Positions 47,028-59,239 of a DNA stretch of 64,000 nt are shown here, in pieces. Position 1 is the first letter of the stretch, and each line of letters opens with the position of its first letter. The notes beneath the pieces were generated by a model. The model was not told the origin of the DNA. It saw only the letters and a program-made list of their open reading frames with translations, and did no database searches. The stretch comes from Maratus speciosus (Eukaryota; Arthropoda; Arachnida; Araneae; Salticidae). Both the position numbers and the translations under genes were made by a program. The stretch is taken from NCBI GenBank assembly GCA_963932465.1, contig OZ010786.1, positions 445,272,619 through 445,336,618 of the forward strand. Direction: 5' to 3'.

Positions 47028-47775
47028 CATCAAATATTCGGTATCTATTTGGTATTCGGCTTATTCGGTCATACTACCGAATATTCAGTTACTGAATATT
47101 TGGTTTGACTGAATATCAAACTATTTTGCCCAGTGACCCGGAGCCAAAAAATTTTTGACATTCCAGCTCCACTCCTGGATAAAATACTGCGGCTCCAACT
47201 CCGTTCCGACTTTGAGCTTTTGAGTTGCAGATTTTAATTTACACAATTAATTTTCTGCTCACAAATTCTCCCCTTACCTTCATTAAAGATCTGAAAAAAT
47301 GCAATTTTTTTCTCATCAAACTTGAAATACTTGTTCAGAAATTCCGAGCTCATTTTTAAAAGTAAAAGCTTTAGCTTTTGCTTTTAAAAAAGAAAGTTTG
47401 GTGGAATTTTAAACACAAAAATCTTACATTTCTTCTACACTTTTCAAACAATCAAAATTGTACAATTACCCATGTAAACAACAGGTGGCCATATTTGTTT
47501 TGAAATAGTGTTGCCAATTAGCTCAAGTAGAAAGTAGTGAAGTAGTGTTACCATGTTTTTGTGAGAAATTATCCATCTCTAATATTAAAAAAAACCTAAA
47601 AAATGATATAATTAAAATATTTCAAGCCTGGAAATTTAAAATACTGAAAAAAAAAAAGATTTAAAAGAATGATAAGAAACTAAAGGAGCCCTGGAGCAGG
47701 GGGAAATTTAGGGCTCTAGCTCTGGGGAAAACACAGCTCTGGTTCTCTGAATTGGCCGAACCGAATATTTAAAAA
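47028..47775. mobile_element. hAT-like end with ATTCGGTATTCGG-type sequence, interrupted
   Basis: CTAGGGATGCATCAAATATT and repeated CCGAATATT/GGTATTCGGC motifs resemble termini of hAT MITEs. The sequence resumes as GGCCGAACCGAATATTT after the insertion at 47131-47749. A clean right terminus was not found. Confidence 0.35.
47131..47749. mobile_element. hAT-like element with CAGTGACCCGGAGC end, copy 1
   Basis: Starts CAGTGACCCGGAGCC and ends with the decayed inverted partner GCTCTGGTTCTCTG. Flanking octamers ATTTTGCC and AATTGGCC match at 6 of 8. The body is the same as copy 2 at 48177. GCTCCAGCTCC-type repeats occur near the ends. Confidence 0.6.
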
Positions 47776-48176
47776 ACCTCTTTAAAAAGTGCCATTTAAG
47801 AAAATTAACCATTAATGATGACCTTGATAGGAATTAATGATTTACAAATGCAAGTTCCTGAGCATTGTCTGATGAATAATCCGTTTCTTGCTTTTTCACA
47901 AAGCGTTTCTAAACAAAATGGAAAAAAACTTTCAGGGGTAATAATAAGCATGAAAACAGGCAATTTTTTGTTCAGCAAACTAGGATCGCAATTCACTCAT
48001 TCATTAAAAATACAGTGTATCTCATCCTAGGTTAGACTTTAATTTTCATTTCTTACTTTAAGAATAACGAATGTATTGTAACTATATTGTCAACAGAGTA
48101 ACTTTAATTTCTGTGAAATATGATAATATGACGAGAAATTCTGGAAATTGCAACCATTCATATCTAAACTAAACAG

Positions 48177-49383
48177 CAGTGACCCGGAGCCGAACAATTT
48201 TTGATGCTCCAGCTCCGCTCCTAGAGAAAATACTGTAGCTCCAGCTCCGGCTCCAACTCGGCTCCGCCTTCGCGCGTTTGAGTTGCAGATTTTAATTTAC
48301 ACGTTGAATTTTTTGCTCACAAATACTTTCTACCTTCATTAAAGATCTGACAAAATGCATTTTTCTTCTCATCAAACTTCAAATGCTTGTTCAGAAAGTA
48401 TGACATCTTTTAGCTTTTGCTTTTAAAATAGAAAGTTTGGTGGAATTTTAAACACAAAAATCTTAAATTTCTTCTACACTTTTCAAACAGCCAAAATTGT
48501 ACAACTACACATGCAAACAACAGGCGGCCATATTTGTTTTCGAATAGTGTTGTCACTTAGTTCAAGTAGAAAGTAGAAGTAAAGTAGTGTTACCATGTTT
48601 CGAGAAGGTTTCCTTCTCTAATAATAATAATAAAAACCTAAAAAATGATATAATTAAAATACTGAATAATGATGTACAGTAGAAGATCTTTATAACGCAA
48701 ACCTAAAAATGCAAGGTTGTGCGTTATATAGAATTTTGCATTATATGGATCACATTTCACACATCATTAAATTTACCTTATAAACACGACCATATAAATC
48801 TGAAACATGCCAAAATACATTAGAGTATCTTTATACTGCACTTCTTGTCACCAGGAATTATCCAAATTATAAATTTTTGCATTATATGATCATTTTATAT
48901 TGTTTATTTTATAAACATGGTCCAAATATACCTGGACCCAATCATTCATTATATTACTCATTTCCAAAAATATAATATTTATTGTAATAGCAATTTTTTT
49001 TCATTAAAAAGTTTTGAATTAAGGAGATAAAGTTGAATTAATGTATCAAATGTAGTTTTCTAGAGAGTAGCAATTTTTACGATGTGGGATTTCAGGTGCT
49101 TCTTACCTGCAAAATTCATTGTTTACATCTGAGAAGTTGTGCGTTATATGGATATTGCGTTATATAGAATCGCGTTATAAAGATCTTCTACTGTAATTAA
49201 AATATTTTAAGCCTAGAAATTTAAAAGACTGAAAAAAAAAAAAAAGATTTAAAAGAATATTAAAAACTAAAGGAGCCCTGGAGCTGGGGAAAATTTAGAG
49301 CTCCAGCTCCGGCTCCAGCTCCAGGGAAAACACAGCTCCGGAGCGCTCCGGCTCCGGGCTCCAGCTCCAGCTCCGGGTCCCTG
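48177..49383. mobile_element. hAT-like element with CAGTGACCCGGAGC end, copy 2
   Basis: Inverted ends CAGTGACCCGGAGC and GCTCCGGGTCCCTG, with a perfect 8-bp duplication CTAAACAG (48169-48176, 49384-49391). Subterminal runs of GCTCCA/GCTCCG at both ends. Non-coding, ~690 bp without the nested MITE. Confidence 0.75.
48677..49193. mobile_element. Tigger-like MITE nested in copy 2
   Basis: Ends CAGTAGAAGATCTTTATAAC and its exact inverse, flanked by TA (48675-48676, 49194-49195). 517 bp. Copy 1 at 47131 lacks it, which shows the empty site. The GCGTTATATAGAAT box repeats at both ends. Confidence 0.8.
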
Positions 49384-50990
49384 CTAAACAGCACATTTCT
49401 TTATTAAAAATGCAGCTAACAGTAATTATACTGTATCACTGACAAAAATTCAGTCACTTCCAGTGATATCATCGCATTTTATACAAACAAATTTATATGG
49501 TGCAAATCTCACTAAAATATCTTCATTTTTGCTAAAGTTGTGAAAGAAAATTCAGTTACGGCTTGTAGTGACACACCTTGCATTTTTTATGGAATGAGTG
49601 GAATGATATGTTGTTCTTGTTCATTATAAGAAAATTCTATCCGTTTGTTTGAATTCACAGAAGAAGGCATGGAATTTAAATTTTGTTACTTAAAAAAGTT
49701 TTAAACCATGCTCTTTTTAAATAGTAACTCAAAACATATTTTTCTTAGTTCAAAGTTTACTTATAAAGAAGTCTTCTTTATCAAAATGGAAGTATCTGTG
49801 CTAAATATTATATAAAAGAGTTAAAAATTTAACCTTTTAATACTGTTAAACTCTGAGACCCAGCAGTAGAATTTTTTTCTGCAATACAAGCAGAAACTTT
49901 GAAAACAGTCTACAAAACTTAAGGACAAACACCCTTTTTCCAATCCCTTGCATTACATTACATGTACTTAATCCCTCCCTCCCCCCCCTCCCCTCCCCCA
50001 AAGTATTTGTGGTTAAAATAAAAGGACAGTATTTTAAAAAATAATTTACCTTTGTCCTCAAAATTTTTAACACCATTGTCTGGAAAATCTTTAACATTTG
50101 TCAGAATTTCTGTGTGTGAGCATTAGTTAAGTTCATAATTCTGATGCAGTGTTTTACATGTTACATTATTAGATCTAAATCTGCGATTTCCCTATCTTAT
50201 TCTAAATTACTACTCTATATTCACTAAATCCTTATTCTTAGATAATCTCTATCATTAATATCATTAATTCTGTTAAATTTTCTTTAATTTAATGTCTCAC
50301 TTGTCTAATTTACTTACATATTATGTTTTCAGTATTCTTAAATTAAATGTTCTATTTCTGATTTTTTTCCCTTTTAGAATGTTCTTTTAGTAGCCATATT
50401 TTTTTCCCTCTTCCGAGAATTTACTTTCCTGTGCTTATTCTGGGGTTTTCCTTTTTACCTTCAAATTCATCCGCTATTCTGTCAGCGCTTTTTCTATGGC
50501 ATGATATCCTTAATTATTAATTGGTTGAGAGCGCGACCTACGTCACATTTGTATTACTATATTAGATGCACAAAAAGGAGATGCTCGCAACGTTTCCACA
50601 GAATTTGTCGTATTTCCACTTTGATAACTTCCCAAAGGCCCATCTGATATTTTCTATTATCTACAAATTTGCTTACCCATAATTAAATACTACGTAGCGA
50701 TGGCTTGAATAAAATGAATCAGTGGAAACTGCATTGCCAAAAGCTGCTTAAATAAAATCCTGAGTTAACTTACGTATTGTCTCATTTATTCTGGAGAAAT
50801 CTACACTAGATAAATGTGTTACCTGGCCTACCACTCGATGACTGCAACTACCTTCCAATATCCATGTTGATTTACTACAGAAACATTCTCTGTTAGCTTA
50901 ATCTAATGCACGCTTCCAGATTGATTATTCATCTACTATTACATCGAAGCTAACTACACTTTCGAACACCATACAACGTAATAACATTTC
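49384..50990. other. Intron segment, unassigned
   Basis: AT-rich with C-rich tracts near 49975-49998. No exon or element ends recognised. Confidence 0.45.
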
Positions 50991-50997
50991 GGGTCCC

Positions 50998-51235
50998 CCC
51001 AATTCCGTCAAAAAATCCCAGGAAAAATGCAAATTTCATCAAAGAATCGCGGAAAAAAAAAAAAAATTCTAAGCACGCAACCCCCCCCCCCCCCCCCCCC
51101 CCCCCCCAACAAATTGCGTCAAAATATAGTGAAAAAAAAAAAAAAACAAATGTCTTCAAAGGATCGAAAAAGCCTCCTGCAATTTCGTCAAAAGATCGCG
51201 AAAAAATCCGCAAATTTCGTCCAAAAATCGCGAAC

Positions 51236-51267
<32 letters not shown>

Positions 51268-51535
51268 GTCAGAAGATCGCGAAAAACCGCAAATTTCGCA
51301 AAAAGATCGCAAACAAACGAAATTTCGTAAAAGGATCACGAAAAACACGCAAATTTAGTTAAAGGATTGCGGAAGAAAAACACAAATTTCGTCAAAATCT
51401 TGCAGAAAAGAAACACAAATTTTGTCAAAAGATAGCAAAAAAAAAAAATTCTTCAAAGGATCGCAAAACACTCTCTTAATTTCGTCAAAAGATCGCGTAA
51501 AAGCACAAATTTCGTTAAAGGATCGTGGAAAAAAT
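50998..51535 (+). repeat. Array A of a ~31-bp repeat (TTTCGTCAAAAGATCGCG)
   Basis: About 15 units of an AAATTTCGTCAAAAGATCGC-GAAAAA-type motif, 30-35 bp each, on the + strand. It is interrupted by runs of A, a ~36-base C run (~51071-51107) and a ~25-base A run (~51237-51263). The frames crossing it are artefacts of the repeat. Confidence 0.8.
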
Positions 51536-51792
51536 GCATAATTAGTGCCAAGAGGCCGCCTTCCCTCTTCTGTAAACTTTCAAAAAATTTGCTGTGAATT
51601 TCAGGATTTTTCTTTTTTTTTACTCAGAATCACCCCCTGATTCAAGTAACATAATTGTGTAGTCATAATATTTTATCGAAGTGAGAGGGAGGGTATGAAA
51701 TATCTTTTTTTAAAAACGAATCGTAATTTCATTTTAAACTAAAATTTGACAGAAAAATAATTTTTTTCTAATTTTTTTCTAATTTTTTTTTT

Positions 51793-51802
<10 letters not shown>

Positions 51803-51823
<21 letters not shown>

Positions 51824-52049
51824 CGTGTTCCCTCATCACTGATGTAACATATTTTAGTGGTTACACATTGCAACACAATAGACCAAAAAAAAAAAAAATT
51901 AGGAATCTGTAAAATTTTCGATAAATTTCAGAAATTGCAAAATTTTAGTAAAAATTTACAAATTTATAGAAAAATTTCAATTTTTTTTTTCTTCCGGATT
52001 TTGGGTCCTTCCGGATTTCAGAATTCCGGATAATGGGTCCTGTACTGTA
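51803..52049. other. G run and a solitary Tigger-like end between the arrays
   Basis: A T run and then a ~21-base G run (51803-51823). At 52016-52049 the sequence contains the reverse complement of CAGTACAGGACCCATTATCC, a Tigger-like terminus, but no partner end was found. Confidence 0.45.
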
Positions 52050-52149
52050 TATACACAGCAATCTTATTCAGTTGTCGAATTGAAATTATAACATGCTTTC
52101 ACTCAAAACATCAGTTAATAAACATGGCAAACTAATGTTTAACCTGCCA

Positions 52150-53130
52150 TTCAGCTGCAAAAAAATCTGGTGAAAACATTAATGGTGCAGCAAATTTTCT
52201 GCGATTCATTGACGAAATTTGTGTTTTTTTGTTCTCCTTTGATGAAATTAATGTTTTTTCTGCGATCCTTTGATGAAATTTGCGTTTTTTCCAGCAATCC
52301 TGTGACGAAATTTGAATGTTTTTTATGATCCTTTGACGAAATTCTGAGTTTTTTTGCGATCTTTTGCCAAAATTCGTGTTTTCTGCCATCTTTTGATGAA
52401 AGCTGCTATTTTTCCGCTGCCCTTTGATGAAATTGGAGTTTCTTTTGCAAGCTTATGACAAAATTTGCAGGGTTTTTTTTTTTTTTTTGTGATCTTTTGA
52501 TGAAATTCATGGTTTTTCCAAAATTATTCGAAAAATTCACCTATTTTCCCTGATCTTTTAACGAAATTCTCATTTTTTTCAGCAATCCTTTGACAAAATT
52601 GGCATTCGTTCCAAAATCCTTTGACAAAATTTGTGTTTTTCTGTGTCCCTTTGATGAAATTCCTGTTTTTCCACTCTCCTTTGATGAAATTCGTGTTTTT
52701 CCATGCCCCTTTGATGAAAGTCGTTATTTTTCCACAGCCCTTTGATGAAATTCGAGTTTTTCCCACGATCATTTGATGAAAGTTGCTATTTTTTCGTAGC
52801 ATTTTGATGGAATTGGCATTTCTTTCAGAGTCTTACGGCAAAATTTTGTTTTTTTCTTCGCAATTTTTTGACGAAAGTTATTTTTTGTGGCCCTTTGACA
52901 AAATTAGTTTTTTTCGCAATCATTTGATGAAAGATGTGTTTTTCTGCCATCCTTTAAGTTGCTATTTTTCTGCAGCTCATTGACGGAATTGCCATTTCCT
53001 TCACGATCTTATGACAAAATTTTGTTTTTTCTTCGCGATCTTTTGACGAAAGCCGCATTTTTTTTCGCGATTCTTTGATGAAATTAGCTATTCTCACTGC
53101 AAACGATTGACAAAATTGTTTTTCGGCAAA
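52150..53130 (-). repeat. Array B of the same ~31-bp repeat, inverted
   Basis: About 30 units of GATCYTTTGATGAAATTCGTGT-TTTT-type sequence, the reverse complement of array A. The most regular units (52640-52770) have a 30-31 bp period. Units diverge at the stem between GAAATT and the T run. Confidence 0.8.
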
Positions 53131-55340
53131 CATTTTTCTAAATTTGTGATATTTACATCTGAATTTTCAGATTGATAACTGATTTTTTAAAATTTCGTAA
53201 GAAATCACCCCGGCAAAAAATCAGAAAAGCAGAAAATTGTGGATCCGCGGAAGAATCTCATGCCTGTATTAGGGTCACGTGTTTTTTCCCTTATCTTAAG
53301 GAGTGGACACTAAATGAACTTCCGCTGCCATCATTGTTAGGAAATAGTTCTAAATATTATTTCCCACCTCTAATACTTATAATACAGATTTAAGAGTATA
53401 ATTTAGCAGAAGACGCAGAAGAGATATGAAGATGAGCTGAAATATCTCTTATGTAAATGTAGTTCAAATGGAGCATGTTAAAAATATAGCTATATAAGCA
53501 TCTTGACTGAAATGTATATATGATGTTAAAATGGAGGAATTCAGTAAACAGTCAGAAGTATTTCCGTGAATCAGATATTTTTTTTGTTCAAAAGTTTCAT
53601 AATTAAAAGTCATTAAAAACGGTTCAAATAAATCATATGCATAACTTGATGAGATCGATAAAATACTATTGTAAACAATAACCATTTACAAAAAATATAT
53701 AGAAGCCTTGAATTCAAAATTATGAGGATAATTTAAGAACTATTGGTGATGATTTAAACTGATAAAAACTCAAACTTTATTAAACAATTCACTATTTAAT
53801 AAACTCATAAATAAACTGAATAAACCATTATAATAATTACCATATGCGAAACATGACATCCCGAGATACACACTAAGCGATCTTGTAGCAAGACGCATCC
53901 TTAGTTAAAAACAAGTTGTGTTCCTACTGAATGAAATCCCTTTAAATACGCCAGCCGAAGTGACAGGTGTAGACACTACCACCTTCCGGAATGTTCCACA
54001 ACACGGTGATTCGCCGAAGGCAGATTATGTTGACTAATTCATTCATAGCGATTGCTACCACCACCTGGCGAAGAGAAAGCAAACCATGTAGTACGATCTC
54101 GTGAACGGGACTTAGACGTCTGGCAAGTGAAACTTCGGAAGCTGTAAAAAGTAAATATGGCGTTAAAAGAATATAGCTTTAAAGAAAATGATAAGGGATT
54201 ATAATTAACTTAAAGATAAAAGTATTAACGTAGGATAAAGTAAGTTTTATTTTAATAATATATTATATTTGAATAAAATTACTTTGATAAATAAAGTACT
54301 GCATATTATACTGTGAAAATTAAACAGCTATTGCATACTATTAAAGGCATTGAGAATCGGGAAAGTGGGCTTGTTAAATTTCCTAACAGTCATGCAGCTC
54401 AGAAAGCTTGATGCACCCTGATGGTCTCATTTAATAATGGGCGTTTCACGATTGCATGTGATTCTCTTTGTTCTTCCTCAACTTTTGGAAACTACTTATC
54501 CTTCTGATTTCAGTATTACTTAAATTAAACATCTGTCCTTTATGCAGAATTAAATAAATTGTTAAATTAATTCTTTTTTCACATAATATACTAGAAGTTT
54601 TTCACTTTTTTGCACATCCAAAATTCTGCATAACTGAAATTCAAGAAAAATCATTATGTAGCGACTTTTGGACAAGGACTCAACTTGAGTGATTTATTAA
54701 TGCTGACTGTAAATATATTGATTGTAAAATAACTAGCTTATTTTTGTACAAGAGCTAGCTCGAATAATATAAATATTTATGTGCTTATAAAATAAATTCC
54801 TGTATGAGAAATATCAAAACAGTTATATTTGTAAAATAACTAGTTATTTAGTAATATGCATTGCTAAAATAAATCATTCTCCTGCATTGGTATTAAGTAA
54901 TTAAAATCAGCAACTGGCTGGAGCAGTTGTGGGGGGGAGGGGGGGCGAGGTTTATTTTGATACAACAATCTATGGTAAATATTTGAGGATAAGTAAAAAC
55001 AAAAAAAACCGCACCCTTCTGAAGTGCATTGAATGATTTTTTTCCTTCCCATTTACTGCAGATGATAATCCAAACACATATAATTATAAAATTTTTTTGA
55101 ATAAATAATCTGCTCACAAATTAAGAATTCTATCTTACACATCCCTTTCACAAAAATTCTCTGAAAAACAGGAAACCAAACAACGTTCCCACAAAAAATA
55201 TCGGTAAGCAACGTAGTACCACACACTTGTCTCCAAACCAGGATGGTGCTGCCCTATTGTGCAACGTTTGCTGTGTACACAGACATCGAATAACAAATAA
55301 AGGTGCAAAGCATTTTAGGCACACAAGAAATATTTTAAAA
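53131..55340. other. Intron segment with a GC-richer block at 53840-54150
   Basis: The block 53840-54150 is unusually G+C-rich for this intron and contains TTCCGGAATGTTCC. It could be part of a retroelement LTR or a lost promoter. No terminal repeats or coding domain seen. Confidence 0.35.
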
Positions 55341-55992
55341 GTGTGTACTAGGGTGGTCACAAGAAATCAATTTTCGAATTTTTTCGGGAGGACCCCCCAA
55401 AAAGTTGCCAATTGACTAGAAAATGAGATTGGCTAAGTTTCAGCTCATTTGGATAATATTAACCCGTGCCTCATTGAGGTTTAAGTTTGAAAAAAAAACG
55501 TGATTTTTCGCAAAAACATGCTGTTTTTCCTTCATAAGATGAATACAATTGAACCTAGAAACATAATGCAGGTCTCATTTTATAAATAAAAGTTTTGCTT
55601 TGAAGAACCACACACCATTTTTTTCTAAAAATGTATAGATTTAAAAATATGCGCATTTTTCAGGACCAGACATCACCTGAATCCTAAAAATTGACTTTTT
55701 ATGAAAAAGCGAAAAAAAATTTGTAACATTCCATTTCATCTGCTTTCCACCTTTCGTTTTTCTTTTTTTCGTTTTGTGAAGTCCAATAAAGTGTTTGATT
55801 AATAAAAATTCCAAAGAAAAGGAAAAAAATCGAATTTTAAACTGAAAGAATTAAAAAAAAAAAGGGAGGGCAAAGGAAGTATAGAAATGAGAGCAAATAA
55901 TGCTCAGTTGCATTTTATTATTACAGTTGTGTTACAAGAAAGGAGGCATAATAAAGAAAATAAATTGTTTTCCCTTACAACTGTCATGTTAA

Positions 55993-56200
55993 CCCTTTCC
56001 GGCACAGAAAAATTCTGTTCGTAAAGGATGAAATGATTGTCTACCCCGGAATTTACAAACGACTTTTTTAGAAATTAAAAACACATTACTTTAACCTTTC
56101 ATTGTAAAAGCAAAATTCTATTAAAATATTCTTCGTGCAGTTTGTAAGTTTGGAATTAAAATTAGGTGGTCCCGGCGTGAACCACTGAGCAGGAAAGAAT
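55993..56200. mobile_element. piggyBac-like MITE (TTAA duplication)
   Basis: Flanked by TTAA (55989-55992, 56201-56204). Short inverted ends CCCTTTCCGGCACAG and (reverse complement) ATTCTTTCCTGCTCAG. 208 bp, non-coding, related to 26287. Confidence 0.6.
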
Positions 56201-56352
56201 TTAAGTGGTAATGGTTTAGATAAGGTGGCTTATGCTGACTTTTTTTTACCAAAGTATTATCTAAAAATGAAAATGCAACTTGATCCGAGTTAAGATACCA
56301 AAGGCGGTTTGTCATTTTAGCAATAGTTTGTCATTTGTCTGTAACCTATTTA

Positions 56353-56804
56353 TCAAATTTTTTGTAGTGAACAAGGGATTTTATTATTTGCAGGTCTTGA
56401 ATTGGGGGCTAAAGTGGCAGTGGAAGTATTGAAGCACGCTTTTACATAAATATTGATTAAAAATAAGAAAAGATCTCTGATACCTTCTTTTTCTAAATTT
56501 GTTATTGAAAGATGATCCCTGAAACAATATATTTTGAGAGAATAAATGGCCTGTACCGCCATCCATCTGACATGATTAAAAGCACCAGGTGCTCTGAAAA
56601 AAAGTCTTTTGCAGGAAAGAGTTCTATAAAAATTAAACAAAGTTGGATAAACTCTTTATAATCATCCCTGAGCTGTTAATTTTTAAAAGTTCCTGTAAGA
56701 AAATTTGAAATTTCTTCTGAATTAACTATTTATACCTAGTATTTCATCTTCAATAGCATTTGTATACTTACTCTGGTTTAATTTAGACCACCCAATCAGA
56801 ATAG

Positions 56805-56835
<31 letters not shown>

Positions 56836-57200
56836 ATCTGGCTGAGGGGCAGTGATTATGCCCATTTTACAATCAAGAACAGCTTTTAGGAAAATTTCTA
56901 AATTATGGTGGCGGCATGGTAAATACAGAAGACTTTTCCTTTAACAATTGCTATAGAAAAATGCAGGTTCCTCTGAGGCGACCTGTGTTTACTGCAGTTG
57001 TATCAAAAAATATTGCCTGGATTTTACCAACTTCCTCCCACTCTTCAACTGCTGAAAATACAGCTTTCGCCTGAATTATTCCGATACTATTTTCAAGTTG
57101 GAGAACTCATCCCCACAACTAATTAAAACTTTTATCCACTCTACATTTTCTTTATTCAAAAAATGGTGAAGCAGTTTTCCACCCCAGTGAACAACAGTTC
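56353..57200 (-). pseudogene. Decayed transposase of the 55349-58104 element
   Basis: Minus-strand frames read, from N to C, DEFSNLKIVSE, KSGRKLVKS, a YLPCRHHNLEI motif (~56900), and FRAPGAFNHVRWMAVQAIYS with KIYCFRDHLSI (56353-56640). I associate the CRHH..E and R(A)PGA..RWM motifs with a family of hAT-like proteins frequent in arthropod and Hydra genomes. Several stops interrupt it. Confidence 0.55.
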
Positions 57201-58539
57201 TCTCTAAACGGTTATTTTAAAATCTGCTTTTGATGAGCTCAGTTTTTTGTTTACGAAACAGTTATTTGCAGAGTCGATATCTGTGGTTAGCTAGTGGATG
57301 TATTCCAAGTCTAGCAGCTTCTCTGGCGTTCAGTTCATTTTGCGAATATTATAAAATAAAATACATAAAACTTGACAATTACTTGGCTGCTTACTGTCGA
57401 TGATTTGATGAGACATGTGGCCAATTTAAAAAATCTTACATTTCTGCCATCATATCAAGAGGGGGAAGGGGTTTTACGGAATGTTTCGTCAATTCTAAAA
57501 ATAGATAACCATAACAGATAACAAAAACAGCCTTGTAATAAAAAGAGAAATTCAGAGGTTCAACTGCAATACAAATCGAGAAGCTCTTTCTTACTAGACA
57601 TAGAACTAGATAACTAGTAATCGATTATAATTCGTGAAATATTTTTAAAGTTACAAAAATTGTTCACTTATTTTTGCCTATTAATAAAAATAATACAAAA
57701 AAATTATCAAAAGTAATAAAATTTTTAATTTGTCATTTTTTACCTATGTTTCAAAAATGCAGAGTTTGAGGGTATGGTTCACTAGCTGTCCTGAAAAATA
57801 CTAAATGTTCATTAATTATAAGTTTTCATGGGAGTAAAAGTTCAAGGCAACAACAGTTTCTATGAAATAAAACAATAATCAGGTTTCTAAGACAAATATT
57901 TTTCGCGTAAAGAAAGAAAAACGACAATTTTTTGCCAAAAATTGCAATTTTTCAAGAATTCAACCTCGATGAGGCACGGGTTAATGTTATTTATTAGCTG
58001 AAACTTTGCCAATCTCATTTTCTAACTAATTGGCAACTTTTAGGAGGGTCCCCCCGAAGAAAATGTTAAAAAGAAATTTCCCCATGTTGCTTGTGACCAC
58101 CCTAGTGTGTACTCTTTAATTTTATTAAAATTAATTATTCTTGAAATTTTAATTAAGTTGTATATATTTATTTCAATTGAATTACATATAATCACTTGTA
58201 TGTTGTTATTCTTTAAAATGGATGTGATAAATAATCAGTTTTAATTCAAAACACAAAAGCCTGATTTGAAACTTACAAAAAAACTTAAACATTTTTTAGC
58301 ATTGTATTCAGTAGATGTCCCAGAGGCTGGATTGATGATGTTTCTTACTGTTTTATTTAAATCTTCCCCCTCTTTCTACATTCTAATCATGTGTCATACT
58401 AAAAATGAATAGAAAACAATAGCATCTTCTGTGCATGAGATGGAAAATGACTCTTAAACTTGTTTCTTCCATTAATAATGAATCCATATTATAATTCAAT
58501 TATGGAAAAGTAGTCTTATAATTTTATCTCTAGTATCAT

Positions 58540-59235
58540 TTTTATCGTTTAAGTAGAAGAATATATATATAATACTCATTAATATTCAAATATATTGTTT
58601 TACATTTGAAAAAATATTTTGGAGATTCTTTTGAGAAATAAGTTTAAACCTTACCCGAAACACAATTTAAAACTCAACACGAAACCAATCCAAACCCGAA
58701 ACAAATAAAGTTAACCTGACTTGAAGTTGACCTGCAAGGAAAAAATAAAAGTCCACCCGATCCACAATGAGAACAAACTAACGCCAGCTCAACCCTAGTC
58801 CAACAAAAAGTATTTCAGCATTCTGTATCCTGACCTGAACCCAAAATACTTTCAACCCAAACCTTCCCAATCCAAAATCCAAAATAAGAAAAAATAAATC
58901 CATAATTTAATATATTTATAGGAAAATAGTGTAATCATATCTCCAATTCCAGTTTATTCTTTTATGTTGAAAAATAAACAAATAAAGACTAATTCATATT
59001 CAAATATATAGTTATTCATCTAAAACAATGTTCTGGACATTTTTTCAAAAAATCCAATTCATCTGAAATCAGTATAAGAATCAAAACTCAACCCAAAACT
59101 GGTCATTTAGTCACCCTGACTTGCAAAGAAAAAAATAAATTCCAACCTAACCTGGTCTGCAGATCAGGTTGGGATTATGCTAATTTTTAAATAAACTAAC
59201 AATGCACCTGGCTTGACTCAACCCATGGGTAAAAT
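58540..59235 (+). repeat. Direct repeat, ~400-bp period, rich in AACCCGA/AACCTGAC motifs
   Basis: Two diverged copies (from ~58550 and ~58945) share an ATTCATATTCAAATATAT box, a TTTTGGA(C)ATT box and a run of CCAACCC/AACCTGACTTG motifs. Perhaps parts of a MITE; ends not found. Confidence 0.45.
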
Positions 59236-59239
59236 CGGG

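Larger units (their letters stand above)
55349..58104 (-). mobile_element. hAT-like transposon, 2.8 kb, TAGGGTGGTCACAAG ends
   Basis: Long inverted ends (~150 bp; TAGGGTGGTCACAAG at the tip, with AACCCGTGCCTCATYGAGGTT further in), flanked by a perfect 8-bp duplication GTGTGTAC (55341-55348, 58105-58112). It contains a decayed transposase on the minus strand and a TTAA-flanked MITE. Confidence 0.8.

Noticed and set aside
47815..48030. Possible extra UBE2O exon (71-codon + strand frame)
   Set aside because: No similarity to UBE2O, no fitting splice sites, and AT-rich codon use like the intron.
50950..51362. Open frames of 111-132 codons on both strands
   Set aside because: They arise from homopolymer runs and the 31-bp repeat; composition is Lys/Phe/Pro runs without domain features.
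52132..52802. Minus-strand frames with repeated KNTNFIKG-like peptides
   Set aside because: A consequence of the ~31-bp tandem repeat; units do not keep a constant frame across the array.
53840..54150. Solo LTR
   Set aside because: No TG..CA boundaries with a 4-6 bp duplication could be found, so it is only listed as a GC-rich block.
56353..56640. Host gene on the minus strand
   Set aside because: It lies inside an element with an 8-bp duplication and inverted ends, and is broken by stops upstream, so a transposase remnant is the simpler reading.
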